A stretch of 38,280 nt of DNA, taken from contig JAKSBX010000075.1 in assembly GCA_022360905.1 (NCBI GenBank), positions 1 through 38,280 of the forward strand, in the 5' to 3' direction. The position numbers and the translations under genes were made by a program. A model generated the notes under the pieces. The model worked only from the letters and a program-made list of their open reading frames with translations, did not search any database and had not been told where the DNA came from. The DNA is from Chromatiales bacterium (GTDB taxonomy: Bacteria > Pseudomonadota > Gammaproteobacteria > Chromatiales > Chromatiaceae). Each line of letters opens with the position of its first letter. Position 1 is the stretch's first letter. Below, in pieces: positions 8,859-16,031 of the stretch.

Positions 8859-9764
8859 ATGGAACGCGTTTCAACTTCCATACTGTTTAGTCGCGGCATA
8901 AACAGCATGCTGGAACGCCAGTCTGCTCTGAGTCGTGCGCAATTGCAGATCTCCAGCGGTAAACGCATATTGACCCCGAGGGATGATCCCCCGGGAGCCG
9001 CCCAGGCACTCAATCTGAAGACCTCGATCACCCAGGTGGAGCAGTATCAGGCCAACGCAGATCGAGCCCGGGCCCGACTGGACCTGCAGGAGGCCACTCT
9101 TGCGGCTGTGGAAGATATCATGCCCAGAGTGCTGGAACTCACCCTGCAGGGGCAGAGCGACACCTACTCCGCGGAACAGAGAATCGCCATTGCCCAGGAG
9201 CTGAGACAGCTGAACGATGAGCTGATGGCGCTGGCCAATACCCGGGACAGTGACGGCGAGTATATTTTCGCCGGTTACAATGCGGATTCGATTCCCTTCA
9301 GCAACCCGGCAGACGGGGTGTTCACCTACTCAGGGGATATGGGGGTCAGAACCATCCAGATCTCCGCCACCCGGCAGATTCAGGACCGGGAGAACGGCTA
9401 CGATGTCTTCATGAATCTGACCACCAGCACCGGCACGCAGCGAAACCTGTTCGAGACGGTGCATGGGGTTATCGCCGGGCTTGAGGCCGATGCGCCCAAT
9501 GCGGTCTTCATCGATGATATCCATGCCGCCTATGAACAGATCGGCGCCGTACGCGCCCGAGGCGGGGCGAGGCTCAACTCCATCGAGGATCAGGGCCGGG
9601 TCAATGAGGATTTCATCTTCACCATGCAGAGCTCCCTCTCGGAGATTGAGGATATCGATCTGGCTGAGGCAATAAGTCGCTTCGAGCAGGATGTGCTGGC
9701 GCTTCAGGCGGCACAGCAATCCTTCAACATGGTACAGAGTCTGTCTCTGTTCAATTATCTCTGA
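8859..9764 (+). CDS. flgL: Flagellar hook-associated protein 3 (FlgL)
   Basis: A 301-aa flagellin-like junction protein. The N-terminus (RVSTSILFSRGINSMLERQ, then LQISSGKRILTPRDDP) and the C-terminus ending in AAQQSFNMVQSLSLFNYL are the FlgL forms of the flagellin D0/D1 helices. It joins FlgK to the filament. Only 3 bases separate it from flgK, and GGGAG upstream of the ATG serves as ribosome-binding site. It is the last gene of the flgF operon; the sequence after it (9765-9910) has no strong terminator, and the next gene has its own Fur-controlled promoter. Confidence 0.96.
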   Translation: MERVSTSILFSRGINSMLERQSALSRAQLQISSGKRILTPRDDPPGAAQALNLKTSITQVEQYQANADRARARLDLQEATLAAVEDIMPRVLELTLQGQSDTYSAEQRIAIAQELRQLNDELMALANTRDSDGEYIFAGYNADSIPFSNPADGVFTYSGDMGVRTIQISATRQIQDRENGYDVFMNLTTSTGTQRNLFETVHGVIAGLEADAPNAVFIDDIHAAYEQIGAVRARGGARLNSIEDQGRVNEDFIFTMQSSLSEIEDIDLAEAISRFEQDVLALQAAQQSFNMVQSLSLFNYL

Positions 9765-9910
9765 TCCCTCTCTTTGCCAAAGGGTATCTCTCACTGCGGA
9801 TTGAAAAAGGTACCGGGTTAATCCTGTGCCTTGCGTTTAACTTCTTCTGCCGATTCGTGCTCTAGGTCTGAAATCCAGCCTTTTCATCAATCAGAAATCG
9901 GGATTTTTGA

Positions 9911-9940
9911 TTGACAAATAAATGATAATGATTATCATTT
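9911..9940 (+). promoter_or_regulatory. Fur box overlapping the hemP promoter
   Basis: A sigma70-type promoter TTGACA (9911-9916), 16-base spacer, TATCAT (9933-9938) is overlapped by the perfect 7-1-7 Fur palindrome TGATAAT-G-ATTATCA at 9923-9937, with the symmetry extending to 9920-9940. Fur bound with ferrous iron would cover the spacer and -10 element and repress transcription when iron is plentiful. The promoter points to hemP, 36 bases downstream. Confidence 0.88.
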
Positions 9941-9975
9941 ACATAGAATGTAATTTTGTAGATGAGAGAAGGCCT

Positions 9976-10149
9976 ATGCAGCAGATTGATCCCAAACCGG
10001 ATACTAAACAAGCCGACACACCCATCTCTGTTCCACGTCTAAGCAGTGAGTCTCTGTTACAAGGCCAGAGTCGCTTAGTGATTGAGCACAATGGCGATGA
10101 GTATATTCTGCGTATTACCCGTCAGGGTAAGTTGATTTTGACTAAATGA
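9976..10149 (+). CDS. hemP: Hemin uptake protein HemP
   Basis: A 57-aa protein. The C-terminal half, SRLVIEHNGDEYILRITRQG followed by KLILTK, is the HemP/HmuP signature. The ATG at 9976 has GAGAAGG upstream; the longer frame starting inside the Fur box is not believable. HemP proteins are small factors linked to haem uptake, and in some bacteria they act as regulators of haem-receptor genes. No haem receptor or TonB system lies in this window, so here HemP heads an operon of two unknown genes under Fur control. The N-terminal 25 residues are low-complexity and polar. Confidence 0.9.
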   Translation: MQQIDPKPDTKQADTPISVPRLSSESLLQGQSRLVIEHNGDEYILRITRQGKLILTK

Positions 10150-10234
10150 TCAGTTTTGGAAGTACGCCAGCCACGGGTAGTGTTTGTGCCCACCAGCCAG
10201 CCAGATTCTTTGCAATAAACTTAAGGAGATTGGC

Positions 10235-10498
10235 ATGGCATTAATGAAATCAGAAACTACATCCCAGCTTTTCCAACAGATGGAGCCTGAGTTAATCGAA
10301 TCCCGAATCGGATTTCTGATTTGGCGCTACCAGGTCTCCCGTTCAAAGAAAATGGCGCGTGCCATCGTGACTCACATTGAAGCGCTCTGCAGCCATCCTG
10401 ACTCAATGGAATCAGGCGGAATCGTCTGTGCTTATCGCCGCACACTTCAGATGTGGCGTGTACTTGCGGATGGCAATCCGGCTGCAGTCGAGGGGTGA
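10235..10498 (+). CDS. Small conserved-looking helical protein of unknown function (87 aa)
   Basis: The start is placed at the ATG at 10235, which has AAGGAG seven bases upstream; a longer frame exists but lacks a ribosome-binding site. The protein is predicted largely helical and basic in the middle, with RSKKMARAIVTHIEALCSHP and CAYRRTLQMWRVLADG as the most distinctive parts, including two Cys and two His. I do not recognise a named family, although the hIEALC.HP...CAYRR pattern looks like a conserved one. It lies 85 bases after hemP and 7 bases before the DUF2325 gene, so it is probably part of the Fur-controlled unit. Confidence 0.72.
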   Translation: MALMKSETTSQLFQQMEPELIESRIGFLIWRYQVSRSKKMARAIVTHIEALCSHPDSMESGGIVCAYRRTLQMWRVLADGNPAAVEG

Positions 10499-10505
10499 CG
10501 TTCCG

Positions 10506-11714
10506 ATGTGTCTGAGTGATGAAACTCAACCGCCGCCGATGCAAAAGCCTCAAATCTTCAAAAAGTTTGCTAAGCAGCAACGCCGTAAACTCTGGGAACT
10601 TGAAGATCGCCTGCACTGTCCGGTGATCGGTACTTGCCTGACGATAGAAGATTTAAAGCGGGTGATACGCCAAGCCGGTGTTGTGATGGAGGTGAAGGCG
10701 AGCGACTTTGATTATCATGTGACCCTGGCCCATGCGGCGGGGGAGAAGAGTCGGGTTACCCGGAATCTGCAAAAATTACTCGATAAGCGCTTTCAGCGGC
10801 ATCTGAAAAAGTTGTCCAGGGTAAGCTGCGAGCAGGAGCTTGCAGCGCACTGGGAACAGGCACTGGCAGATGATGAAATCCCCGGCATGCTCTGGGCAGT
10901 CATCACACATCCACTGATGAGCAAGCCACTCTCCGATCGGGTCTATGGTGAAGTCCATATGCTTTCACACCTGTCGGGAAGGTCCCATCGCAAAGCCCTG
11001 GCCCGCATTCCCCTGCTGGAGGCTGAATGCGACGAGCTAAGCACCACTCTGAAAAAGCAACGGGCAGTCCATGATCTGCACTTGGCGGAACGGGATGAAA
11101 GAATAGCCGCTTTGGAATCTCAGGTAACCAAATTACGCCAGGATCTCGCTGCCAACCGGGAGGTCGAACTTACACCGGATAATCAGACCCTTGAGTCACG
11201 TTATGAGCGTCTGCAATCCCGAAACGAGTGGCTGACACAGAATCTTGCCACCACTCGCCAGGCACTGGATGAACAGAGTGCGCAGCACTCAGCACTGAAT
11301 GAACTGTTGCTGGAAACCCGCGAGCAGTTGAAGCAAAGCGAGCACAATCTTGCTCAACTGGTGAAGCACCTAAACGGCAACCCTCAGCCGGCTAAAACGG
11401 TGCCGAATCTGACCGGTCGTAAGGTGGTCTATATTGGCGGTCGCCGGTCCCTGGCGCCCCACCTGAGATCTGTGGTGGAGGGGTGTTGCGGTAGTTTTAT
11501 CCATCATGACGGTGGTGTGGAAGATAGCCGCGCCAATCTGGATAAAAAAGTGACCGGCGCCGATGTGGTTTTCTGTCCGATTGACTGTATCAGTCACGAT
11601 GCTTGTCTGAGAGTCAAGCGATGTTGTAAACGCAACAATACCCAGTTTATCCCGTTGCGCAGTTCCGGTGTTTCCAGCCTGTTAAACGGTTTACAGCTTG
11701 TCGCTCAGCAATAG
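10506..11714 (+). CDS. DUF2325 domain-containing coiled-coil protein
   Basis: A 402-aa cytoplasmic protein; the ATG at 10506 lies 7 bases after the previous stop and begins MCLSDETQ. Residues 30-165 form an N-terminal alpha-helical domain with scattered Cys/His (HCPVIGTC, THP, VHMLSHLSG). Residues about 168-285 are a long heptad-like coiled coil. Residues about 303-398 are the DUF2325 domain: GRKVVYIGGRRSLAPHLR, HHDGGVEDS, CPIDCISHDACLRVKRCCKR and PLRSSG. The Cys/His density in the first and last domains suggests metal or cluster binding, which is inference; the family's function is unknown. Position behind a Fur box and before bacterioferritins points to iron physiology. Confidence 0.85.
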   Translation: MCLSDETQPPPMQKPQIFKKFAKQQRRKLWELEDRLHCPVIGTCLTIEDLKRVIRQAGVVMEVKASDFDYHVTLAHAAGEKSRVTRNLQKLLDKRFQRHLKKLSRVSCEQELAAHWEQALADDEIPGMLWAVITHPLMSKPLSDRVYGEVHMLSHLSGRSHRKALARIPLLEAECDELSTTLKKQRAVHDLHLAERDERIAALESQVTKLRQDLAANREVELTPDNQTLESRYERLQSRNEWLTQNLATTRQALDEQSAQHSALNELLLETREQLKQSEHNLAQLVKHLNGNPQPAKTVPNLTGRKVVYIGGRRSLAPHLRSVVEGCCGSFIHHDGGVEDSRANLDKKVTGADVVFCPIDCISHDACLRVKRCCKRNNTQFIPLRSSGVSSLLNGLQLVAQQ

Positions 11715-11731
11715 GGCAGATCCCTCTGCCC
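11714..11731. terminator. Hairpin between convergent DUF2325 and bfr genes
   Basis: A perfect 7-bp stem (GGGCAGA / TCTGCCC) with a 4-base loop begins on the last base of the DUF2325 stop codon and lies 14 bases beyond the convergent bfr stop. No clear U-tract follows on either strand, so it is at best a weak or Rho-assisted terminator, or a 3'-end stabiliser. Confidence 0.45.
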
Positions 11732-11745
11732 GTGGTATTGCAGCT

Positions 11746-12213
11746 TTACATTTGTGATTGGAGGTAGTTCGGTAAGCCGATTTTGTCGATCAGGCCCAGT
11801 TGCTTTTCCAGCCAGTAGGCATGGTCCTCTTCGGTGTCTTTCAGCATGGCTTCCAGGATCTCTCTGGATTGATAGTCCTGTTCAGCTTCACAGACTGCGA
11901 TGGCTTCTTTAAGTGCGGCAATGACCTGATACTCCACATCGAGATCGCTCTGCAGCATGGCGGGCACATCTGCGCCAATAGTCAGCCCATCCTGTTGAGA
12001 GAGGTCGGGGGTGACTTCAAGAAACAGCAGCCGTCTGATCAGAGCATCGGCATGTTCAGTCTCTTCCTCCATCTCATGATTGATGCGTTCAAACAATTTA
12101 CTCAAACCCCAGTCGTCGTACATACGCGAATGGGTGAAATACTGATCTCTGGCTGCCAATTCACCACGTAGTAACTTCTGTAGTTGAGCTATGACTTTTT
12201 GATTACCTTTCAT
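11746..12213 (-). CDS. bfr: Bacterioferritin, ferroxidase (alpha-type) subunit lacking the haem Met
   Basis: A 155-aa ferritin-like four-helix protein. By alignment to E. coli Bfr the di-iron ferroxidase ligands are all present: Glu18, Glu51, His54, Glu94 and the Glu128/His131 pair, which equals Glu127/His130 after a one-residue insertion. Met52, which binds haem between two subunits, is Thr52 here. This is the pattern of alpha-type subunits found in bacteria with two Bfr genes. It oxidises Fe(II) and stores iron as a mineral core in a 24-subunit cytoplasmic shell. It lies 15 bases downstream of the second bfr gene, in one operon read leftwards. Confidence 0.93.
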   Translation of the reverse strand: MKGNQKVIAQLQKLLRGELAARDQYFTHSRMYDDWGLSKLFERINHEMEEETEHADALIRRLLFLEVTPDLSQQDGLTIGADVPAMLQSDLDVEYQVIAALKEAIAVCEAEQDYQSREILEAMLKDTEEDHAYWLEKQLGLIDKIGLPNYLQSQM

Positions 12214-12228
12214 GCTGATTCTCTATGG

Positions 12229-12693
12229 TTAAGTATTGGATTGTAGGTAGTTTTGCAGGCCACTGTTTTCGATAAGCCACTGCTGACTCTCCAACCAGTC
12301 GATCTGCTCTTCCGTCTCTTCAAGTATCTCTTCCAAAAGCTCGCGGGAGACATAGTCCTGCTTGGTTTCACATAGGGCGACAGCGGATAACAGATCACTG
12401 CGGATTTCACTTTGTAGCTTCAGGTCATTGCCCAGAATTTCAGGTACATCTTCGCCAATATAGAGTTTTCCCAGATCTTGTAGATTGGGCAGGCCTTCAA
12501 GGAATAGAATCCTTTCGATCAGTTCATCGGCCATCTTCATTGCTTTGATGGAGTATTTGTATTCACGCTCGTTGAGACTGTTCAAACCCCAGTTTTTCAC
12601 CATTCGGGCATGTAGAAAAAGCTGGTTGATTGCGGTGAGTTGCCACTTGAGGGCGTTATTAAGTGACTGATTGATCGATGAATCGGATTTCAT
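12229..12693 (-). CDS. bfr: Bacterioferritin, haem-binding (beta-type) subunit without ferroxidase site
   Basis: A 154-aa Bfr paralog closely resembling E. coli Bfr in its backbone ([37 protein letters not shown]). Met52, the haem ligand, is kept. All six ferroxidase ligands are replaced: Glu18 to Gln, Glu51 to Ala, His54 to Met, Glu94 to Gln, Glu127 to Thr and His130 to Gln. It can therefore bind haem at the dimer interface and help reduce the core, but cannot oxidise iron at a canonical centre. It is the first gene of the leftward bfr operon and complements the alpha-type subunit, so a mixed shell is likely. No clear Fur site faces this gene. Confidence 0.92.
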   Translation of the reverse strand: MKSDSSINQSLNNALKWQLTAINQLFLHARMVKNWGLNSLNEREYKYSIKAMKMADELIERILFLEGLPNLQDLGKLYIGEDVPEILGNDLKLQSEIRSDLLSAVALCETKQDYVSRELLEEILEETEEQIDWLESQQWLIENSGLQNYLQSNT

Positions 12694-13034
12694 TTCTTAC
12701 TTTCCCGTTAGTTATAAATGCATTTTGGTTCTGTTTCTGGAGGCTGCTACGGTTTTGGTGTCTCTTCACTGATTCAGTTTTCAGGGAGGGTACCGTTTTT
12801 ACTCGAAGTGGGAATCTGAGTGTTACATGGTGAAGCTTAGCAACGAATTGTAAAAACTGTATCTCCTTGAAAAAACAATGAAAAATAAGTGGAAATCTGA
12901 TGCTGATCAAGCTGGCGGGTAACCAGAAAAACCACAAATAAATTTCTGAACACTAAAATACTTGCAAATGATAATGATTGTCAATATGATTATTATCAAG
13001 ATCTCAACTTATTCTGAATAGGAAGGGCTAAGTT
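12694..13034. other. Divergent control region between bfr and bfd
   Basis: These 341 bases separate the leftward bfr operon from bfd. The right end carries the Fur-controlled bfd promoter (12963-12990). The left part is AT-rich and should contain the bfr promoter, but I see no convincing -35/-10 pair there. No credible gene is present. Confidence 0.6.
12963..12990 (+). promoter_or_regulatory. Fur box overlapping the bfd promoter
   Basis: A promoter-like pair TTGCAA (12963-12968), 16-base spacer, TATGAT (12985-12990) is overlapped by TGATAAT-G-ATTGTCA (12969-12983), a 7-1-7 Fur site with one mismatch between arms. Further AT-rich half-site sequence (ATTATTATC) follows. Bfd is Fur-repressed in E. 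coli and Pseudomonas, so iron-limited expression of bfd is expected here too. Confidence 0.8.
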
Positions 13035-13235
13035 ATGTACGTTTGTGTTTGTCACGCCGTTACAGATCATGACATTAGAACCGCAGCAGACAACGGGGTT
13101 ACCTCACTGGAGGAGTTGGGTAGTGAGCTCAAAGTGGGAACTTGCTGCGGTCGTTGTAAAGATTGCGCAAGCCAGTTATTGCAACGGGCTCAAATGGAAG
13201 CGTGTGGTCTCACTTGCTGCAGTAACGCGGCATGA
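13035..13235 (+). CDS. bfd: Bacterioferritin-associated ferredoxin Bfd
   Basis: A 66-aa [2Fe-2S] protein. The four cluster cysteines stand at 4, 6, 38 and 41, in the C-x-C ... C-x2-C spacing of E. coli Bfd (MYVCVCHAVT and CCGRCKDC). Extra cysteines at 37, 44, 57, 61 and 62 are unusual; the C-terminal ACGLTCC tail goes beyond the canonical core. Bfd docks on Bfr near the haem and passes electrons that reduce the ferric core and release iron. GGAAGG upstream of the ATG is the likely ribosome-binding site. It is divergent from the bfr operon and under its own Fur box. Confidence 0.93.
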   Translation: MYVCVCHAVTDHDIRTAADNGVTSLEELGSELKVGTCCGRCKDCASQLLQRAQMEACGLTCCSNAA

Positions 13236-13580
13236 AAAGGGACAACTCCAGTCTTCCAACGAAAGTATCCATTACCAAATCATTGATGCAGTGGCTTGTG
13301 TGTCATCTGCGTCCGCCTGGTCAAGCAAAACTGAGACACCAGCGGCTGATTCGCATTCTGACTTCAGGTCGCAAGGCCACACATTAGCGATATTCCAACT
13401 GCGCCAGTCAGAGTGGTTGAGTAGAATTTTTAACGCTTAGGCTATCGAGGATCGATGCCAGTCTGATACCACTGGCTAGCAGATGACATGGATTTGCTCA
13501 CATCGGCTGGTCAGGATCCGATTGAATTCCGGTAAACAGGCCCTGGTTAAATCAGGTGTTGGTAGGTTTAGCTAAGCCGG
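13236..13580. other. Gene-free interval between bfd and the TetR gene
   Basis: These 345 bases follow bfd and lie beyond the 3' end of the leftward tetR gene. An open frame that overlaps bfd out of frame and runs to about 13440 has no family features. I see no clear terminator, repeat or RNA here. Confidence 0.6.
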
Positions 13581-14219
13581 TTATCCTGCAACAGGCACTA
13601 CTTCAGTATCATCAAGTTGCAGTGACAGAGTATTAATCGTCATTTCTATTATGCTATTGAGCTCCTGTTTTGGCCTCCCCTGTCTGGCCAATACTGAAAT
13701 ACCATACAAAACAGACATCAGATAGTCTGCCATGACCTTTGGCTCAGCTGTGGCTGGAAGTCGTCCCAGACGCTGTTCCTTATCGAATAGGGTGATGAGA
13801 ACCTGCTGGGTAGCAAGCCCCATGCTCTGCAGCGCTTGGGTTACCTCCTCGGGCACGCCTGTCCCTCCCGCTTCACAGCTGCTTTTGACAAACAGGCAGC
13901 CTTTGGGAGAGGCCGTGTCGCTGACCAGTTCGATGATGTTATTCATATAGTGATGAATGCGCTGAGCCAATGGCTTCTCGTCATCTATGGTGAGCTGCTC
14001 GAGCAGCGGTGCCGCGTAGCAGGCCATATAACGTTCCAATGCCGACTGAAAGAGCTTCTCCTTGTTGCCGAAGGCTGCGTAGAGGCTGGGTTTATTGATC
14101 CCCAACTGTTCGGTCAGGTCGCTGACCGAGGTGCCTGAATAGCCGTTCTCCCAAAACAGACGCATCGCTTTGTCCAGTGCCTCTGACTTATCAAATGATC
14201 TTTTCCGCCCAACGCTCAT
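13581..14219 (-). CDS. TetR family transcriptional repressor
   Basis: A 212-aa regulator. The N-terminal TetR helix-turn-helix spans about residues 10-57, with ALDKAMRLFWENGYSGTSVS and the recognition part LGINKPSLYAAFGNKEKLF. The rest is the ligand/dimer domain, with the SPKGCLFVKSSCE segment seen in AcrR/YcdC-like members. The ATG at 14219 is chosen over an upstream TTG because it gives the usual GRKRSFDKSEAL start. The gene is divergent from the short-chain dehydrogenase, and two identical palindromes lie between them, so it most likely represses itself and the dehydrogenase. The inducer is unknown. Confidence 0.9.
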   Translation of the reverse strand: MSVGRKRSFDKSEALDKAMRLFWENGYSGTSVSDLTEQLGINKPSLYAAFGNKEKLFQSALERYMACYAAPLLEQLTIDDEKPLAQRIHHYMNNIIELVSDTASPKGCLFVKSSCEAGGTGVPEEVTQALQSMGLATQQVLITLFDKEQRLGRLPATAEPKVMADYLMSVLYGISVLARQGRPKQELNSIIEMTINTLSLQLDDTEVVPVAG

Positions 14220-14252
14220 TAGATGCTCTTTGGTATTTAACAAAACTGTTGC

Positions 14253-14305
14253 TTGACATTATGTACCGATCGGTATAGTTTTTCAAATATGTACCGATCG
14301 GTACA
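14253..14305. promoter_or_regulatory. Twin TetR-type operators in the divergent promoter region
   Basis: Two palindromes share the core GTACCGATCGGTA: one at 14263-14275 (symmetric core TACCGATCGGTA, 14264-14275) and a longer perfect one, TGTACCGATCGGTACA, at 14290-14305. Their centres are 28 bases apart, close to three helical turns. A TTGACA (14253-14258) and TATAGT (14274-14279) lie around the first site, pointing to the dehydrogenase gene, although the 15-base spacer is short. Palindromes in this position are typical TetR-family operators. Confidence 0.85.
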
Positions 14306-14336
14306 CAATAACCATACTATTTTGAGGTATCTATCC

Positions 14337-15077
14337 ATGAATTCAGTCAAAGATCGGGTTGTGCTGGTGACCGGAGCCAATCGGGGTATCGGCCGGAGCA
14401 TTGTGGAACAGTTTTTCAAAGCCGGTGCGCGAAAAATCTATGCCGCTGCACGTAAACCGGAGTCCCTAAGCCAGTTATCAGAAATCTATGGTGATCAGCT
14501 GGTACCCCTGCAGATCGATCTGCATCGGCCGGAGACCATTATTGAAGCTGCAAAGGCTGCCGGTGATGTGGCCATCGTGGTCAACAATGCGGGCATGTTG
14601 AACATTGCCAACCCCCTGGCGACTAATGCGGTGGTGGCGATGCAGGATGAGATGGAGGTGAATGTCTATGGCTTGATGCGTATGGCTCAGGTCTTCGCGC
14701 CCATCCTGAAGGCTAACGGTGGTGGGGTGCTGGTGCAGCTCAATTCCGTGGCGTCGATCAAGAACTTTGCCGATTTTGCCACCTATTCGGCTTCCAAGGC
14801 GGCCGCTTACTCCATCACCCAGGGATTGCGCGATATGTTGAAAGAGCAGGGTACCCAGGTGGTCAGTGTGCATCCCGGGCCGATTGCCACCGATATGGCC
14901 AACAGCGCCGGCCTGACTGAGCTTGCCGAGCCGGCTGAGCTGGTGCCCCAGAGTATCATCACGGCCATCGAGTCGGGCGAATTTCATGCTTTCCCGGATA
15001 GCATGGCCAAGCAGGTCGGCAGTGTCTATCGGGATTTTGCGAAGAATATCGTTGAGGCAGATCTGATGGCCGGTTGA
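14337..15077 (+). CDS. Short-chain dehydrogenase/reductase (classical SDR)
   Basis: A 246-aa Rossmann-fold oxidoreductase. The cofactor motif TGANRGIG is at residues 12-19, NNAG at 83-86, and the catalytic Ser137, Tyr150 and Lys154 (YSASK) are all in place. The [10 protein letters not shown] segment is the usual loop after the active site. Ala-Ala-Arg after the second strand (about 37-39) suggests NADP(H) preference, which is weak evidence. The ATG at 14337 has TGAGGT upstream. Divergent TetR control suggests induction by a small molecule or reactive aldehyde/ketone; the substrate cannot be told from sequence. Confidence 0.9.
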   Translation: MNSVKDRVVLVTGANRGIGRSIVEQFFKAGARKIYAAARKPESLSQLSEIYGDQLVPLQIDLHRPETIIEAAKAAGDVAIVVNNAGMLNIANPLATNAVVAMQDEMEVNVYGLMRMAQVFAPILKANGGGVLVQLNSVASIKNFADFATYSASKAAAYSITQGLRDMLKEQGTQVVSVHPGPIATDMANSAGLTELAEPAELVPQSIITAIESGEFHAFPDSMAKQVGSVYRDFAKNIVEADLMAG

Positions 15078-15293
15078 GCCGTTTTATTGAAGTGGGGCTG
15101 GGACACGATTTTAACCATAAAAACCTCATAGGGATTTTCACCACGATCCGGAGCAGGTGGGTGGTATGGCGCGTCCACCTGCTGGCGGTAGGTTGAGATT
15201 CTGTAATGCCCCACGTGGATGCAATAGAAGCTTCAGTTTTGACAACCTTAATCCCGATGGTGTCACGATATAGATCAATTACCATCCGCCATT

Positions 15294-15638
15294 GTGGAAG
15301 ACAGATACGAAACCGGTAGTGGTGACCTGCTTGCAGTGGGGGCGCAGAATGAAACTTCATCTGCCGTCGGTATTGGTGGTGATCAAACCGACAATTTAGC
15401 CATAGCTTCAGGTGCGGTGTATCTCTTTAAGCGTACCCTCGATGAGTGGCAGCAGACGACCTATATCAAAGCCTCGTACAGTGAATCTTTTGACGTTTTT
15501 GGTGCTCGGGTTGAGCTTTCAGCTGATGGCAACAGCTTGGCGGTGAGGGCCTCCGGCGAGGATTCCATCGCTACCGGGGTGAATGGTGATCAGGAAGATA
15601 ATTCCGCATACACACCCGGTGCGGTCTATCTCTACTGA
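15294..15638 (+). pseudogene. Remnant of an FG-GAP (integrin-alpha-like beta-propeller) repeat protein
   Basis: The 114-residue frame contains about two repeats with the pattern LAVGAQ.E.SSAVGIGGDQTDN followed by SGAVYLFKR, then FGARVELSADGNSLAVRASG with GVNGDQEDNS and PGAVYLY. This is the repeat of bacterial FG-GAP proteins, which are normally secreted and have many blades. Here there is no signal peptide, no plausible ribosome-binding site at the GTG start, and too few repeats for a propeller, so it is read as a decayed fragment. The stop follows directly after the last repeat, suggesting the original C-terminus. Confidence 0.75.
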
Positions 15639-15888
15639 GAAACACAACATGCGGAGTCAGATGCCTATTCCACGGTTATTTCATGAAACAAGGCAGCGAC
15701 TAGCCGTAAACCGGTGTTGAATTGCCGGTAGGCGGCAGCTTTTGCAGGCCTGCCGTGCAGGAAATTAAAGTACAGGATGCTATTTCCTTGTCGTGATTTG
15801 CGCTAAGCTGGATATTAGTTCAATAAAAACAATCAGTTATGGGTTTGCGTTTTTTGTGGGCCGTAGATTCGCCAAACTGAGATTGGGT

Positions 15889-15915
15889 TAAAGTTCTTTG
15901 CCTTCAGGCCGTTAC
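15889..15915 (+). promoter_or_regulatory. Sigma28 (FliA) promoter of fliC
   Basis: TAAAGTTC, 11 bases, GCCGTTAC matches the sigma28 consensus TAAAGTTT-N11-GCCGATAA at 7 of 8 and 6 of 8 positions with exact spacing. It lies 116 bases upstream of the fliC ATG on the right strand, giving a leader of about 105 nt. Class 4 control of flagellin by FliA is standard in gammaproteobacteria. Confidence 0.82.
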
Positions 15916-16031
15916 AAATAGCGGAGGCGGTAAATACCAACAATTGAATGGTATATCCGCTAAATGCAAATCGCCGGTGATAGAGCGCTTAATCATAGAT
16001 GCCATCATCGGTATAGATAGAGGAATTAGTC

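Larger units (their letters stand above)
15078..16031. other. Low-coding interval before fliC
   Basis: This 954-base stretch separates the dehydrogenase gene from fliC. It holds a degenerate FG-GAP protein remnant (15294-15638) and the sigma28 promoter of fliC (15889-15915). A leftward open frame over about 14959-15360 overlaps the dehydrogenase end and shows no recognisable domain. The remnant suggests an eroded accessory insertion. Confidence 0.65.

Noticed and set aside
13045..13440. 131-aa frame overlapping bfd
   Set aside because: It runs out of frame through the certain bfd gene and has no family pattern or ribosome-binding site of its own.
14959..15360. Leftward 133-aa open frame over the SDR end, considered as a transposase remnant
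   Set aside because: No DDE motif, no terminal repeats and no family I can recognise; it overlaps the end of a secure gene.
15961..15980. TAAA...GCCGGTGA as an alternative sigma28 promoter for fliC
   Set aside because: The spacing between the two elements is 8 bases instead of 15; the match at 15889-15915 is far better.
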